A DNA stretch of 64,000 bases from Stenotrophomonas_A sp035629025 (lineage in GTDB: Bacteria > Pseudomonadota > Gammaproteobacteria > Xanthomonadales > Xanthomonadaceae): the NCBI GenBank assembly GCA_035629025.1, contig DASPIU010000043.1, positions 12,144 through 76,143 of the forward strand, in the 5' to 3' direction. This document shows positions 8,337-17,480 of this stretch, in pieces. Position numbers and translations under genes: made by a program. Every line of letters begins with the position of its first letter. Positions within the stretch are counted from its first letter, which is position 1. A model generated the notes under the pieces. That model was not told the DNA's origin and did no database searches. It saw nothing but the letters and a program-made list of their open reading frames with translations.

Positions 8337-10493
8337 TCAGTCGAAGAACACCCGGCGCACGGTGTCGCGCGCGGCATCCAGCGAAAAGTGCTCGGCCACG
8401 TTTGCCAGGCCGTTGGCCGACAGTCGCATCCACAGCGCTTCGTCCTCGTACAGCCGCACCACCGCATCGGCGAACGCGGCCGCCTCGTCGGCCACCAGCA
8501 CGTCCTGGCCATCGCGCAGGTGCATGCCTTCGACCGCGCAGGTCGTGGCCACCACCGGCTGGCCGTGCGCCATGCTCAGATTGACCTTGCCCTTGACCCC
8601 GGCACCGAAGCGCAGCGGCGCCACCGCCACGCGGCAGCCCTCCATGTACGGCAGCAGGTCCGGCACGTGGCCGTGGATTTCCACGCCGGGCTGGCGCGCG
8701 GCCAGCGCACGCAGCGCCTCCGGCACGTCCGCGCCGATGCAGTGGAAGCGCAGCGCCGGCAGGCGCTGGCGGATGCGCGGGAACACCTCGCCGATATACC
8801 ACTGCATGGCGTCGGCGTTGGGCGGATGACCGAACCCGCCGACGAACACCACGTCGCGGCGCGCGGCCCAGCCCGGTATCGATGCACTCACCTCGTGCAG
8901 GTTCGACAGCAGCTCGACCCGTACATCTGGTGCTTCGCTGCGCAGCACCTCGCGCTCGGCTGCCGACACCAGCACGGTGATGTCGGTCTGCGCCATGATC
9001 GACAGCTCACGCTCGCGCGTGCGCTCGGCCGCGCGCAAGCCGGCCGTGTCAGCGGCCAGCTCGGCGCCACGACGCTCGCGCAGGAAGTGCAAGTCGACCG
9101 TGTCGAAGATCGTGCGCGCCTGTGCGGCATGGCGGCGCAGCAGGGGCAGGCTGGCGCTGGCGACGTGGTGGCGCACCAGCAGCACCGCGTCAAAACGCGG
9201 GCCGTGCGTGCGCAGCCAGGCAGCCAGGCCCTGCAACTGCGGCGCGTGCCAGACTTCCACGCCGAGCGCCTGCAAGGCACGGGTGTGGCGGCCGCCATGC
9301 GCGCGCGCGGTCGGCACGAATACCACGTGCGCACCGGCTTCCAGCAGCAGGCGGATCAGGTTGAACTGGCGCAACGAACCGGAGTCGCGATCCGGTTGCG
9401 GCACCGCTTCGTCGAGGATCAGCACCTGGCGCTGGCGCCGGTGCAGCAGGGCGGGCGAGGGCACGTTGCCGGCAGGCGCATGTGTGGTCAGTGCCTGCGC
9501 CCACTTGGCGGCGAACACGGCACGGTTGCGTACCTGGTAGGCCTTGATCCCGCTGCCGGTATCAGTGCCGTGGCTGGTGCCCTCGTCGTGGACCACGCGT
9601 GCGGCCGGCTGCACCAGTACCTGCCAGCCCGCCGCGCGCACGGCGAAGGCCAGGTCGGTGTCCTCGTAGTACGCCGGGGCGTAGCGCGTGTCCAGGCCGC
9701 CGACCTGTTGCAGCAGTGCGCGCGGAATCGCCAGCGCCGCGCCGGACACATAGTCGACCTCGCGCACGTAGGCATAGCGTGGATCGGCCGGCGACTCGAA
9801 GCGCCCATAGCTCCACGCGCTGCCATCGGCAAACACTACGCCGCCCGATTCCTGCAGGCGCCCATTCGGGTACAGCAGCTGCGCGCCGACCAGCCCGGCG
9901 CGTGGATGCGTGGCGAAGGTGCCGATCAGCGCATCCAGCCAGCCCGGTTGCGGCACGGTGTCGTTGTTGAGCAGCACCACGTACTGGCCGCGGCTCAGGC
10001 CGATGCCATCGCTGCAGGCGGCAATGAAGCCGCCGTTGCGCGCGCGGCGCTGGTAGCGCAGGCCGGTGATCTGCGGCAGCACCTGCGCGGTGTCGTCGCC
10101 GTTGCCGGCATCGTCGATGACGATGATCTCGCAGGCCAGCTGCGGTGGATGCGCGGCCAGCGCGCGCAGGCAGGCCAGCGTATGTGCCAGATGGTTGTAG
10201 ACCGGGATGACGATGGACACCCGCGGCGTGTCGCTGGCCGGCACCGCGAACGGCGAGAACGCCGTGGCAGGCGGGAACCACAGTGGTTCACCGCTATCGC
10301 CCGCTGCCGGTTGCAGGTGGACGCGCACGCGCGACAGCGTCGCGCGCCAGCCACGCGCGCGCAGGCTGGCCCAGCCGCGGCGGCCCAGACCGATCATGCG
10401 TTGCAGGAAATAGCGCAGTTCCGTGGGTGACATGCGGTTGCCGCCGGACTCAGTGCCGGGCCGCGCGCGCAGGGCGCCGCGGCGGGGCAACAC
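8337..10493 (-). CDS. two-domain glycosyltransferase (GT2 fused to GT4-like)
   Basis: 718 residues from the GTG at 10493; an internal ATG at 10433 (MSPTELRYFLQRMIGL, 698 residues) is an equally possible start, and no clear Shine-Dalgarno settles it. The N-terminal half is a family-2 transferase: VSIVIPVYNH (~92-101), IIVIDDAGNGD, the NNDT metal-binding motif, and YYEDTDLAFAVRAAGW. The C-terminal half is a GT-B-type domain: VFVGGFGHPPNADAMQW, HCIGADVPEALRAL, and APLRFGAGVKGKV with the usual Glu-rich activation end replaced by a shorter motif. Such double enzymes build O-antigen, exopolysaccharide or other surface glycans. No sugar-nucleotide or export genes are adjacent, so the product is unknown. 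Confidence 0.85.
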   Translation of the reverse strand: MLPRRGALRARPGTESGGNRMSPTELRYFLQRMIGLGRRGWASLRARGWRATLSRVRVHLQPAAGDSGEPLWFPPATAFSPFAVPASDTPRVSIVIPVYNHLAHTLACLRALAAHPPQLACEIIVIDDAGNGDDTAQVLPQITGLRYQRRARNGGFIAACSDGIGLSRGQYVVLLNNDTVPQPGWLDALIGTFATHPRAGLVGAQLLYPNGRLQESGGVVFADGSAWSYGRFESPADPRYAYVREVDYVSGAALAIPRALLQQVGGLDTRYAPAYYEDTDLAFAVRAAGWQVLVQPAARVVHDEGTSHGTDTGSGIKAYQVRNRAVFAAKWAQALTTHAPAGNVPSPALLHRRQRQVLILDEAVPQPDRDSGSLRQFNLIRLLLEAGAHVVFVPTARAHGGRHTRALQALGVEVWHAPQLQGLAAWLRTHGPRFDAVLLVRHHVASASLPLLRRHAAQARTIFDTVDLHFLRERRGAELAADTAGLRAAERTRERELSIMAQTDITVLVSAAEREVLRSEAPDVRVELLSNLHEVSASIPGWAARRDVVFVGGFGHPPNADAMQWYIGEVFPRIRQRLPALRFHCIGADVPEALRALAARQPGVEIHGHVPDLLPYMEGCRVAVAPLRFGAGVKGKVNLSMAHGQPVVATTCAVEGMHLRDGQDVLVADEAAAFADAVVRLYEDEALWMRLSANGLANVAEHFSLDAARDTVRRVFFD

Positions 10494-10628
10494 GGGCGGT
10501 GATCACCGCCGGGGCGGGCTGGGCCATCATTTCTGGATCCATAACATGCTCTGAGCCGGGAATCGCGGCGGCCGCATCGTCCACGCCGGCTGCGCTAGAC
10601 TCGCCGGAATCCACATTCTCGCATCCCC

Positions 10629-13058
10629 GTGCCGCGACGCCACGATTACGACGATCCGGAAGATATCGAAGACGACTTCGACGACGACGCTGAAGGCCCT
10701 GCCTGGCAGCGCCGGCTGATCGTATGGGGGCTGGCGGCATTGGCGCTGGCCCTGGGCTTCCTCATTCCCTACACGCTGTACCTGAACCAGCAGGTGACTC
10801 AGCGCTTTGGCGAGCTGCGCTGGCAGATCCCGACGCGGGTCTATGCGCGGCCGCTGGTGCTTGAGCCGGGCAAGGCGCTGGACGCGGCGACGTTGAAGAC
10901 CGAGCTCGATGCGGCTTCCTATCGCGACGATGGCAGCGGCCAGTTGCCCGGCACCTACCAGCGCGATGGCAGCCGCTTCGTGATCGCCAGCCGCGGCTAC
11001 GTGGACGTGGACGGGCGCGTGCCGGCGCGGCGCATCGAGGTGAGCGTGGGTGGTGGCAAGGTCGGCGCCTTGCGCGACGCCGGCAGCCGCAAGGCACTGC
11101 GCGCCGCGCGCCTGGACCCGGCACGTATTGCAACGCTGTACGGGCAGAAGCAGGAAGAGCGGCGGCTGGTGCGGCTGGAGGAAACCCCCGAACTGCTGGT
11201 CACCGGCCTGCAGGCGGTGGAAGACCGTGACTTCAACAGCCACCACGGCATCGACCTCAGCGGCATGGTGCGCGCGGCGTGGGTGATGCTGCGTTCCGGC
11301 GGGCAGACCCGCCAGGGTGCCAGTACGCTGACCCAGCAGCTGGCGCGCAGCGGCCTGCTCGGCATCGGCAAGGAACAGACCGTCACCCGCAAGTTCAACG
11401 AGATTCTCTATGCCTTGATCATGGAGGCGCGCTACGACAAGCGCACCATCCTGGAGGCCTATCTCAACCAGGTCTATCTCGGCCAGCGCGGCAGCCAGGC
11501 GGTGCATGGCGTGGCGTCCGGCGCCGAGTTCTGGTTTGGCCGCGATCTCAACTCGCTGACCACCGAGCAGGTGGCGTTGCTGATCGGTCTGGTCAAGGGC
11601 CCGTCCTATTACGACCCGCGGCGCAGCCCTGAGCGCGCGCTGGACCGGCGCAACTTCGTGCTCGGCAAACTGCATGAAAGCGGTCTGGTCAACGATGCCG
11701 AGTACAAGCGCGCGCTGGCCGCGCCGCTCGGCGTGCCGGAGCAGCCCGGGCTGGTCGCGGCCAATCGTTTCCCGGCCTATGTGGACCTGGTGCGCCGCCA
11801 GCTCGCCCACGACTACCCCGAAAGCGTGCTGCAAGGCGCCGGCATGAGCGTGCTGACCGGCATGTCGCCCTCGGCGCAGGCCTATGCCGAAGGCGCGGTG
11901 ACGCGCACCCTCAAGACCCTGGAAAGCAAGAAGCGTCCACCGTTGCAGGCCGGTCTGGTGATGACCGATGTGCACAACGGCGATGTGATTGCCGTGGTCG
12001 GCAGCCGCGACGTGTCCCAGCCCGGTTTCAACCGCGCCGTGGAGGCGCAGCGGCCGGTCGGCTCGCTGCTCAAGCCCTTCGTCTATCTGCTGGCGCTGGC
12101 CTCGCCGGATCGTTGGTCGCTGGCCAGCTGGGTCGACGATTCGCCGGTGACGGTGCAACTGTCGCGCGGCCGCACCTGGTCGCCAGGCAACGCCGACAAC
12201 CGCAGCCACGGCACGGTGCGCCTGCTCGATGCGCTGGCCCACTCCTACAACCAGGCCACGGTGCGCGTGGGCATGCAGGTCGGCCCCGAGCGCGTGGCCC
12301 AGCTGATCCACGTACTGGCCGGCATGCAGGCCGAGCCGAACCCGGCACTGATCCTGGGTTCGACCGACCAGAGCCCGTACGCCATGGCACAGCTGTACCA
12401 GTTCCTCGCCTCCGGCGGCGAAATCCAACCGCTGCATGCGGTGCGCGGCGTGCTCGATCCGCAGGGCAAGCTGCTCAAGCGCTATGACAAGAGCCCGGCA
12501 CCGGCGCAGGAGGGCGACTCCATCGCCGCCAACCTGATCGGCGTGGCCCTGCAGCAGGTGGTCAGCAACGGCACCGCCCGCCAGTTGCTGTCCGACGGCC
12601 TGGGCCGGCTCTCGCCCGCGGGCAAGACCGGTACCACCAATGATGGCCGCGACAGCTGGTATGCCGGCTACACCGGCGACCACCTGGCGGTGATCTGGAT
12701 TGGCAACGACCAGAACGAGGAGGCCGGCCTTTACGGCGCCACCGGGGCGATGCGGGTATGGTCGGGCATCTTCTCGCGGCTGCCGAGCGCCGCGCTGAAG
12801 GTCAACGGCAAGGGCCTGGACTGGCAGTGGGTGGAAGCCAGCGGTTCGGGTACCACCGATGTGGATTGCCCCGGCGCACGCCAGTTTCCGTTCGTGGTCG
12901 GTTACGCGCCGGCCTACGTGCCCTGCAGCGCCGCTGCCGCGCCTGTCGAAGGCGAGCCGGCGGCGGAAGGCGGTGGTGGTTGGCGCAGCTGGTTTGGCCT
13001 GGACCGGAAAGACAAGGATCCGGAGCCTGCGCAGTCCAATCCCCCGCCCGAACAGTGA
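10629..13058 (+). CDS. mrcB: bifunctional penicillin-binding protein 1B
   Basis: 809 residues from a GTG start. Acidic cytoplasmic N-terminus (DDPEDIEDDFDDDAE), one membrane anchor (~28-50), a UB2H-like region, then the GT51 glycosyltransferase with EDRDFNSHHGID (~198-209) and GASTLTQQLARS, and the transpeptidase with SLLK (active Ser ~479), SYN (~539) and KTGTT (~666). It polymerises and cross-links peptidoglycan at the inner membrane. The C-terminal tail is Pro/Glu-rich and low complexity. The next gene, 8 bases on, is a TPR lipoprotein, the arrangement of P. aeruginosa ponB with its activator gene lpoP. A TAGACT at 10596-10601 could be the -10. Confidence 0.95.
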   Translation: MPRRHDYDDPEDIEDDFDDDAEGPAWQRRLIVWGLAALALALGFLIPYTLYLNQQVTQRFGELRWQIPTRVYARPLVLEPGKALDAATLKTELDAASYRDDGSGQLPGTYQRDGSRFVIASRGYVDVDGRVPARRIEVSVGGGKVGALRDAGSRKALRAARLDPARIATLYGQKQEERRLVRLEETPELLVTGLQAVEDRDFNSHHGIDLSGMVRAAWVMLRSGGQTRQGASTLTQQLARSGLLGIGKEQTVTRKFNEILYALIMEARYDKRTILEAYLNQVYLGQRGSQAVHGVASGAEFWFGRDLNSLTTEQVALLIGLVKGPSYYDPRRSPERALDRRNFVLGKLHESGLVNDAEYKRALAAPLGVPEQPGLVAANRFPAYVDLVRRQLAHDYPESVLQGAGMSVLTGMSPSAQAYAEGAVTRTLKTLESKKRPPLQAGLVMTDVHNGDVIAVVGSRDVSQPGFNRAVEAQRPVGSLLKPFVYLLALASPDRWSLASWVDDSPVTVQLSRGRTWSPGNADNRSHGTVRLLDALAHSYNQATVRVGMQVGPERVAQLIHVLAGMQAEPNPALILGSTDQSPYAMAQLYQFLASGGEIQPLHAVRGVLDPQGKLLKRYDKSPAPAQEGDSIAANLIGVALQQVVSNGTARQLLSDGLGRLSPAGKTGTTNDGRDSWYAGYTGDHLAVIWIGNDQNEEAGLYGATGAMRVWSGIFSRLPSAALKVNGKGLDWQWVEASGSGTTDVDCPGARQFPFVVGYAPAYVPCSAAAAPVEGEPAAEGGGGWRSWFGLDRKDKDPEPAQSNPPPEQ

Positions 13059-13066
13059 GCCCCCTG

Positions 13067-13594
13067 ATGAAGCCGATACTGCCCACGTTCCCCCGCGTTG
13101 CCGTGCTTGGCCTGGCCCTGGGCCTGGCCGCATGCTCCAGCGCGCCGCCTCCTGCCGTGCCGACCGATACCACCACGCCGGCGCAGCGCCTGGCCGCGGT
13201 CGAGCAAATCGCGGGTGTGGAAGACACCGAACTGTCCGTGCAGCCGCTGCGCGACCCGCAGGTGGATGACCTGCGCGACAGCGCGCGGCACAAGCGCGAG
13301 GCCGGCGACCTGGCCGGCGCCGCCGCCGCGCTGGACCAGGCCCTGGCCCTGGTCTCCGACAACCCCGGCCTGCTGCAGGAACGCGCCGAGATCGCGTTGT
13401 TGCAGGGTGACTGGAAGGGCGCCGAAAGCTACGCCAAGCGCGCCATCGACCTCGGCTCCAAGACCGGCCCGGTGTGCCGCCGGCATTGGGCGACCATCGA
13501 ACAGGCGCGCCTGGCTCGCGGCGAGAAGGAAAACGCGGCGTCGGCGAAGGCGCAGATCGAGGGCTGTACGGTTCCTGGGATCAAGAGGTACTGA
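13067..13594 (+). CDS. TPR outer-membrane lipoprotein, candidate PBP1B activator (LpoP-like)
   Basis: 175 residues. The ATG at 13067 gives a lipoprotein signal ending LGLAAC|SS; upstream in-frame codons give no signal, so this start is chosen. The Asp-free +2 residue (Ser) favours outer-membrane sorting. The mature part has a Pro/Thr-rich linker (PPPAVPTDTTTPAQ) and two TPR-like helical repeats (AGDLAGAAAALDQALALVSD; LLQGDWKGAESYAKRAIDLG), with a Cys pair (~148 and ~168) that may form a disulfide. The gene starts 8 bases after mrcB. In P. aeruginosa the TPR lipoprotein LpoP is encoded beside PBP1b and activates it; same architecture and position suggest the same role here, but this is inference. 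Confidence 0.75.
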   Translation: MKPILPTFPRVAVLGLALGLAACSSAPPPAVPTDTTTPAQRLAAVEQIAGVEDTELSVQPLRDPQVDDLRDSARHKREAGDLAGAAAALDQALALVSDNPGLLQERAEIALLQGDWKGAESYAKRAIDLGSKTGPVCRRHWATIEQARLARGEKENAASAKAQIEGCTVPGIKRY

Positions 13595-13638
13595 AGCCGG
13601 GTCCCGGCCCCAGCACCTCTTCCGATCGCAGTTCCCCC

Positions 13639-15657
13639 ATGTCCCTGCTCGCCACCGCCAGCCGCGAAGCGCTCGACCAACACGGCGCGCTTGCGCACCA
13701 CATCACCGGGTTCGTGCCGCGGGCGGCGCAGCTGCATCTGGCCACCGCGATTGCCGAAGCCTTCGACCAGCGCGACGTGCTGCTGGCCGAGGCCGGTACC
13801 GGCACCGGCAAGACCTTCGCCTATCTGGTGCCGGCGCTGCTGTCGGGGATGAAGACCATCATCTCCACCGGCACGCGCGCGCTGCAGGACCAGCTCTACC
13901 ACCGCGACCTGCCGCGCGTGCGCGCCGCGCTGGGTGTCGGCGTGGAGTCGGCGCTGCTCAAGGGCCGGGCCAACTACCTGTGCCGTTATCGCCTGCAGCA
14001 GGCGCGCGGCGAACCGCGCTTTGCCAGCGGCGCGTTCGCCACGGCCGAGCAGGTGGCCCAGTTCCAGCGCATCGTGGCCTGGAGCGGGCGCACCCGCTTT
14101 GGCGACATGGCCGAGCTCGAAGCGCTGCCTGACGACTCGCCGCTGCTGCCGATGGTCACCTCCACGGTGGACAACTGCCTGGGCACCGAATGCCCGTTCT
14201 GGAGCGAGTGCTTCGTGGTGCAGGCGCGGCAGCGCGCGCAGTCGGCCAACCTGGTGGTGGTCAACCACCACCTGCTGCTGGCCGACCTGGCACTCAAGCA
14301 GGAAGGCTTCGGCGAAATCCTGCCCGGCGCGCAGGCCTTCGTCATCGACGAGGCGCACCAGTTGCCGGAACTGGCGGCCAACTTCTTCGGCGAGAGCTTC
14401 GGCATGCGTCCGTGGCAGGAACTGGCGCGCGACTGCGTGGCCGAGGCGCGGCTGGTCGGTGGTGCGCAGGCGGCGTTGCAGGAGCCGGTGCGCCTGCTCG
14501 ACGAGTCGCTGCGTGACCTGCGCGCCGGCATGGAAGGTTTGCCGCCGCGTGGCACGCAATGGCGCGCGCTGGCCCGGCCGCAGGTGCGCGATGGCTTCGA
14601 CGCGGTGGCTTCGGCCTTGCAGCGGTTGCAGGATGCACTCGCGCCGCTGGCCGATGCATCGCCGGGCCTGGATGCCTGCGCCGCGCGTGCGCGCGAGGCC
14701 TCGCAGCGGCTGTCGCGCTGGCTCGGCGATGAAACGCCGGTGGCCGATTTCGCCGCCGCGCCGGAGGACGCCGCGCCCGATAACGACGTGCTCTGGTACG
14801 AACTGACGCCGCGTGGCTTTCGCTGCCAGCGCACGCCGCTGGACGTTTCCGGGCCGCTGCGCGAGCACCGCGAGAAGTCCCATGCCGCCTGGATTTTCAC
14901 CTCGGCCACGCTGGCCGTGGACGGCGACTTTGAACACATCGCCACGCGCCTGGGCCTGCATGACCCGCTGACCCTGCTGCAGCCCAGCCCCTTCGACTGG
15001 AACCGGCAGGCCTTGTGCTACCTGCCCGGGCCGTTGCCCGATCCGGCTTCGCGTGGCTATGGGACTGCGTTGGTGGCGGCGATCCAGCCGGTGCTGGAAG
15101 CCTCGCAGGGCCGCGCCTTCGTGCTGTTTGCCGCGCACCGCGCATTGCGCGAAGCGGCCGAGGCCCTGCGCGACGGACCATGGCCGCTGTTCGTGCAAGG
15201 CGAGGCGCCGCGCGCGACCTTGCTGCAGCGTTTCCGCGACTCCGGCAACGGCGTGCTGCTGGGCTCGGCCAGCTTCCGCGAGGGCGTGGACGTGGTCGGC
15301 GATGCGCTGAGCGTGGTGGTGATCGACAAGCTGCCCTTCGCCGCGCCCGATGAGCCGGTGTACGAGGCGCGACTCGATGCGATCCGCCGCGAAGGCGGCA
15401 ACCCGTTCCGCGACGAACAGCTGCCGCAGGCGGTAATCGCGCTGAAGCAGGGCGTGGGCCGGTTGATCCGCAGTGAGTCCGACCGCGGCGTGCTGGTGCT
15501 GTGCGACCCGCGCTTGCAGACCCGTGGCTATGGCCGCGTGTTCCTCGACTCGCTGCCGCCGTTCGCGCTCACCCATGCGCTGGCCGATGTGCAGGCCTTC
15601 TTTGGTGCCGCACCGGCAGCGGCCACCGCGACGGCGGACGGGCTGCCTGCCTGCTGA
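13639..15657 (+). CDS. yoaA: DinG/YoaA-family iron-sulfur ATP-dependent DNA helicase
   Basis: 672 residues from the ATG at 13639. XPD-like superfamily 2 helicase: Walker A GTGTGKT (~53-59), four cysteines C115, C180, C185 and C191 spaced as in the 4Fe-4S domain of this family, and a DEAH box (237-240, VIDEAHQLPE). Later motifs include IFTSATLAVDG, a GSASFREGVDVVG motif V region and QGVGRLIRS motif VI. These enzymes unwind 5'-3' DNA and resolve damage-associated structures. YoaA fits better than DinG by length and by the neighbouring tsaB, as in E. coli (yoaA beside tsaB). The reading frame is open further upstream but that part overlaps the lipoprotein gene. Confidence 0.9.
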   Translation: MSLLATASREALDQHGALAHHITGFVPRAAQLHLATAIAEAFDQRDVLLAEAGTGTGKTFAYLVPALLSGMKTIISTGTRALQDQLYHRDLPRVRAALGVGVESALLKGRANYLCRYRLQQARGEPRFASGAFATAEQVAQFQRIVAWSGRTRFGDMAELEALPDDSPLLPMVTSTVDNCLGTECPFWSECFVVQARQRAQSANLVVVNHHLLLADLALKQEGFGEILPGAQAFVIDEAHQLPELAANFFGESFGMRPWQELARDCVAEARLVGGAQAALQEPVRLLDESLRDLRAGMEGLPPRGTQWRALARPQVRDGFDAVASALQRLQDALAPLADASPGLDACAARAREASQRLSRWLGDETPVADFAAAPEDAAPDNDVLWYELTPRGFRCQRTPLDVSGPLREHREKSHAAWIFTSATLAVDGDFEHIATRLGLHDPLTLLQPSPFDWNRQALCYLPGPLPDPASRGYGTALVAAIQPVLEASQGRAFVLFAAHRALREAAEALRDGPWPLFVQGEAPRATLLQRFRDSGNGVLLGSASFREGVDVVGDALSVVVIDKLPFAAPDEPVYEARLDAIRREGGNPFRDEQLPQAVIALKQGVGRLIRSESDRGVLVLCDPRLQTRGYGRVFLDSLPPFALTHALADVQAFFGAAPAAATATADGLPAC

Positions 15658-15711
15658 GTGCGGCCCGCTCGCGGTACCCTTGCGCGCGCCATTCCTGCGA
15701 TTTGCCGCCCG

Positions 15712-16419
15712 ATGAACGTTCTCGCCTTTGAAACTTCCACCGAAGCCTGCTCCGTCGCCTTGCACAGCCACGGTGAAGTGATCGAGCGCTTCGAGCTGGC
15801 TCCGCGCCGCCACGCCGAGCTGGCGCTGCCATGGGCCGAAGCGCTGCTGGCCGAGGCCGGGCTGGCGCGCTCGCAGCTCGATGCCATCGCGGTGGGCCGC
15901 GGCCCGGGGGCGTTCACCGGCGTACGCCTGGCGATCGGCATCGCCCAGGGTATTGCGCTGGGCCTGGACCTGCCGGTGCTGCCGGTCTCGACCCTGCAGA
16001 CCCTGGCGCTGCGCGCGCCGGCCGGCGCGGAAAAGGTGCTGGCCTGCATCGATGCGCGGATGGGTGAGGTGTATGCGGCGACGTATGCGCGCGAGGCAGG
16101 CGCCTGGCGCGCGCTGTCGGCGGAGGTGGTGATTGCGCCTGCGGAGTTTGAGCTGCCGGATGCATCGGGTGACTGGCACGCGGTGGGTACGGGGCTGGCC
16201 GCCGTGGATGGCGTGCTTGCGCAGCGCTTGCGTGGGCAGTTGGTGAGCGTTGATGCGGCGGCGTTGCCGCATGCTGCCGATGTGCTGGCATTGGCGCTGC
16301 CGGCATTGGCGCGCGGCGAGGCCGTGGCGGCGGACCGGATCGAGCCGGCATATCTGCGCAACAATGTGGCGTTGACGCTGGTGGAGCAGCGGGCGGCGAG
16401 GGCGAAGGCGGCGGGGTGA
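15712..16419 (+). CDS. tsaB: tRNA threonylcarbamoyladenosine biosynthesis protein TsaB
   Basis: 235 residues from the ATG at 15712. TsaB partners TsaD and TsaE in making t6A37 of ANN-decoding tRNAs. Family marks: MNVLAFETSTEACSVAL at the N-terminus, the HAELALPWAEALL helix, and AVGRGPGAFTGVRLAIG (~62-78), followed by the IEPAYLRNNVA end. It is an ASKHA-fold protein without the TsaD metal ligands. It follows yoaA by 54 bases on the same strand, a common pairing, and ends in front of a REP-like palindrome that may act as the boundary with the convergent tonB gene. Confidence 0.95.
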   Translation: MNVLAFETSTEACSVALHSHGEVIERFELAPRRHAELALPWAEALLAEAGLARSQLDAIAVGRGPGAFTGVRLAIGIAQGIALGLDLPVLPVSTLQTLALRAPAGAEKVLACIDARMGEVYAATYAREAGAWRALSAEVVIAPAEFELPDASGDWHAVGTGLAAVDGVLAQRLRGQLVSVDAAALPHAADVLALALPALARGEAVAADRIEPAYLRNNVALTLVEQRAARAKAAG

Positions 16420-16452
16420 TCGGGGCGTGCCGGTTTCCGCGGCGACCCCCAC

Positions 16453-16562
16453 TGTAGGAGCGGCTCTTGTGGCCTTGGGCCATCAGCCGCGACCGCCATC
16501 TGCCAGCTCGCGACTCCGCCTGTCGGGGCTGATGGCCCAAGGCCACAAGAGCCCGTCCTACA
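16453..16562. repeat. REP-like palindromic repeat pair, long-arm variant
   Basis: Same GTAGGAG family as at 2029, but each arm is longer: a block reading CTTGTGGCCTTGGGCCATCAG is inserted into the stem and recurs inverted in the right arm, giving two ~40-base arms about 30 bases apart. It sits between convergent tsaB and tonB and would form a strong hairpin in either transcript. Confidence 0.8.
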
Positions 16563-16589
16563 ACGGCGGCGGGCAGGGGCCGGCAACCT

Positions 16590-17480
16590 TCAGCGGTCGT
16601 CGCGCAATTCGCCGTTCGGCAGGAACAACCAGGTGCGCGTCACTTCCAGAATGTCCACGCCGTCATCGGCCTTGGGCAGGGCAGGGAAGGGCTTGGCCAG
16701 CTCGACCACGCGCAACGCCGCCGCATCCAGCATCGGAATGCCGCTGGAGACCAGCACCCGGCTGCTCTCCACACTCCCATCGCGGCGCACGCCCACCGCA
16801 ATCACCACGCGTCCGGACAGCCGGCGCCGGCGCGCTTCGTCCGGATAGTTGAGGTTGCCGACGCGCTCGGCACGGTCCACCCAGGCACGCAAATAGTTGG
16901 CGTACACGTACTCGCGCGTGCTGGCCGAGACGAACTTGCGGTTCGGGCGCTTGGCGTACTGCTCCGAGCGCAGGTGCACCTCGGCCGCCAGCCGCGCCAT
17001 CTCCGCGTCGCGCTGCTCGCGCAAGGCGTCGGCCGCGCTCTGCGGGCGCTCCACCTGCGGGTTCGGCTGCTGCGGCGGCAACGGTTCCTCGCCGCGGCGG
17101 CTGGTCACCACGCGCGTTTCCGGCGGCGGGGTCTGCGCGGCATGGCGCGCCTGCACCGGCACCGGTGCCAGGCCGGTGCGCGGCTGCGGAATCACGCCGG
17201 GCTGGCTGTCGCGCGGTCGCGCCGCCTTGTCATGGTCACCGCCGCCCTGCTGGCTGGCCTGGGCCAGGAAGTCGGCCTGCTTCGGCGTCAGTGGCGTGCT
17301 GGTCTGGCTGAAGATCACGTCGAGCGTCGGCACCAGCGGTGCGTCATCACTGACCGCGAAACCCACGCCCAGGATCAGCAGCCCGTGCACGATCAGCGAC
17401 AGCACCAGGGTCGCGCTCAGGCGCTGGTTTTCCGCCTCGCGCCGGTCGGGCAGGCGCGCGGCGTGCATCGTCGCGCTCAT
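16590..17480 (-). CDS. tonB: TonB-family energy transducer
   Basis: 296 residues. N-terminal membrane anchor (LSLIVHGLLILGVGFAV, ~28-45) with the His typical of the TonB anchor, a Pro/Gln-rich periplasmic stretch (~85-150), a charged helix, and a TonB C-terminal domain (~210-290: VVIAVGVRRDGSVESSRVLVSSG then the ALRVVELAKPFPALP block). It would couple the proton motive force to outer-membrane receptors through ExbB/ExbD, which are not in this window. The ATG overlaps the gshB stop by four bases (ATGA), so translation is coupled to gshB, a combination that is common in this family. Several TonB paralogues are usual; whether this serves the receptor at 51.6 kb is unknown. Confidence 0.85.
   Translation of the reverse strand: MSATMHAARLPDRREAENQRLSATLVLSLIVHGLLILGVGFAVSDDAPLVPTLDVIFSQTSTPLTPKQADFLAQASQQGGGDHDKAARPRDSQPGVIPQPRTGLAPVPVQARHAAQTPPPETRVVTSRRGEEPLPPQQPNPQVERPQSAADALREQRDAEMARLAAEVHLRSEQYAKRPNRKFVSASTREYVYANYLRAWVDRAERVGNLNYPDEARRRRLSGRVVIAVGVRRDGSVESSRVLVSSGIPMLDAAALRVVELAKPFPALPKADDGVDILEVTRTWLFLPNGELRDDR

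Noticed and set aside
13474..13638. Upstream extension of the DinG/YoaA helicase frame
   Set aside because: It overlaps the lipoprotein gene and has no conserved sequence; the ATG at 13639 precedes the family start.
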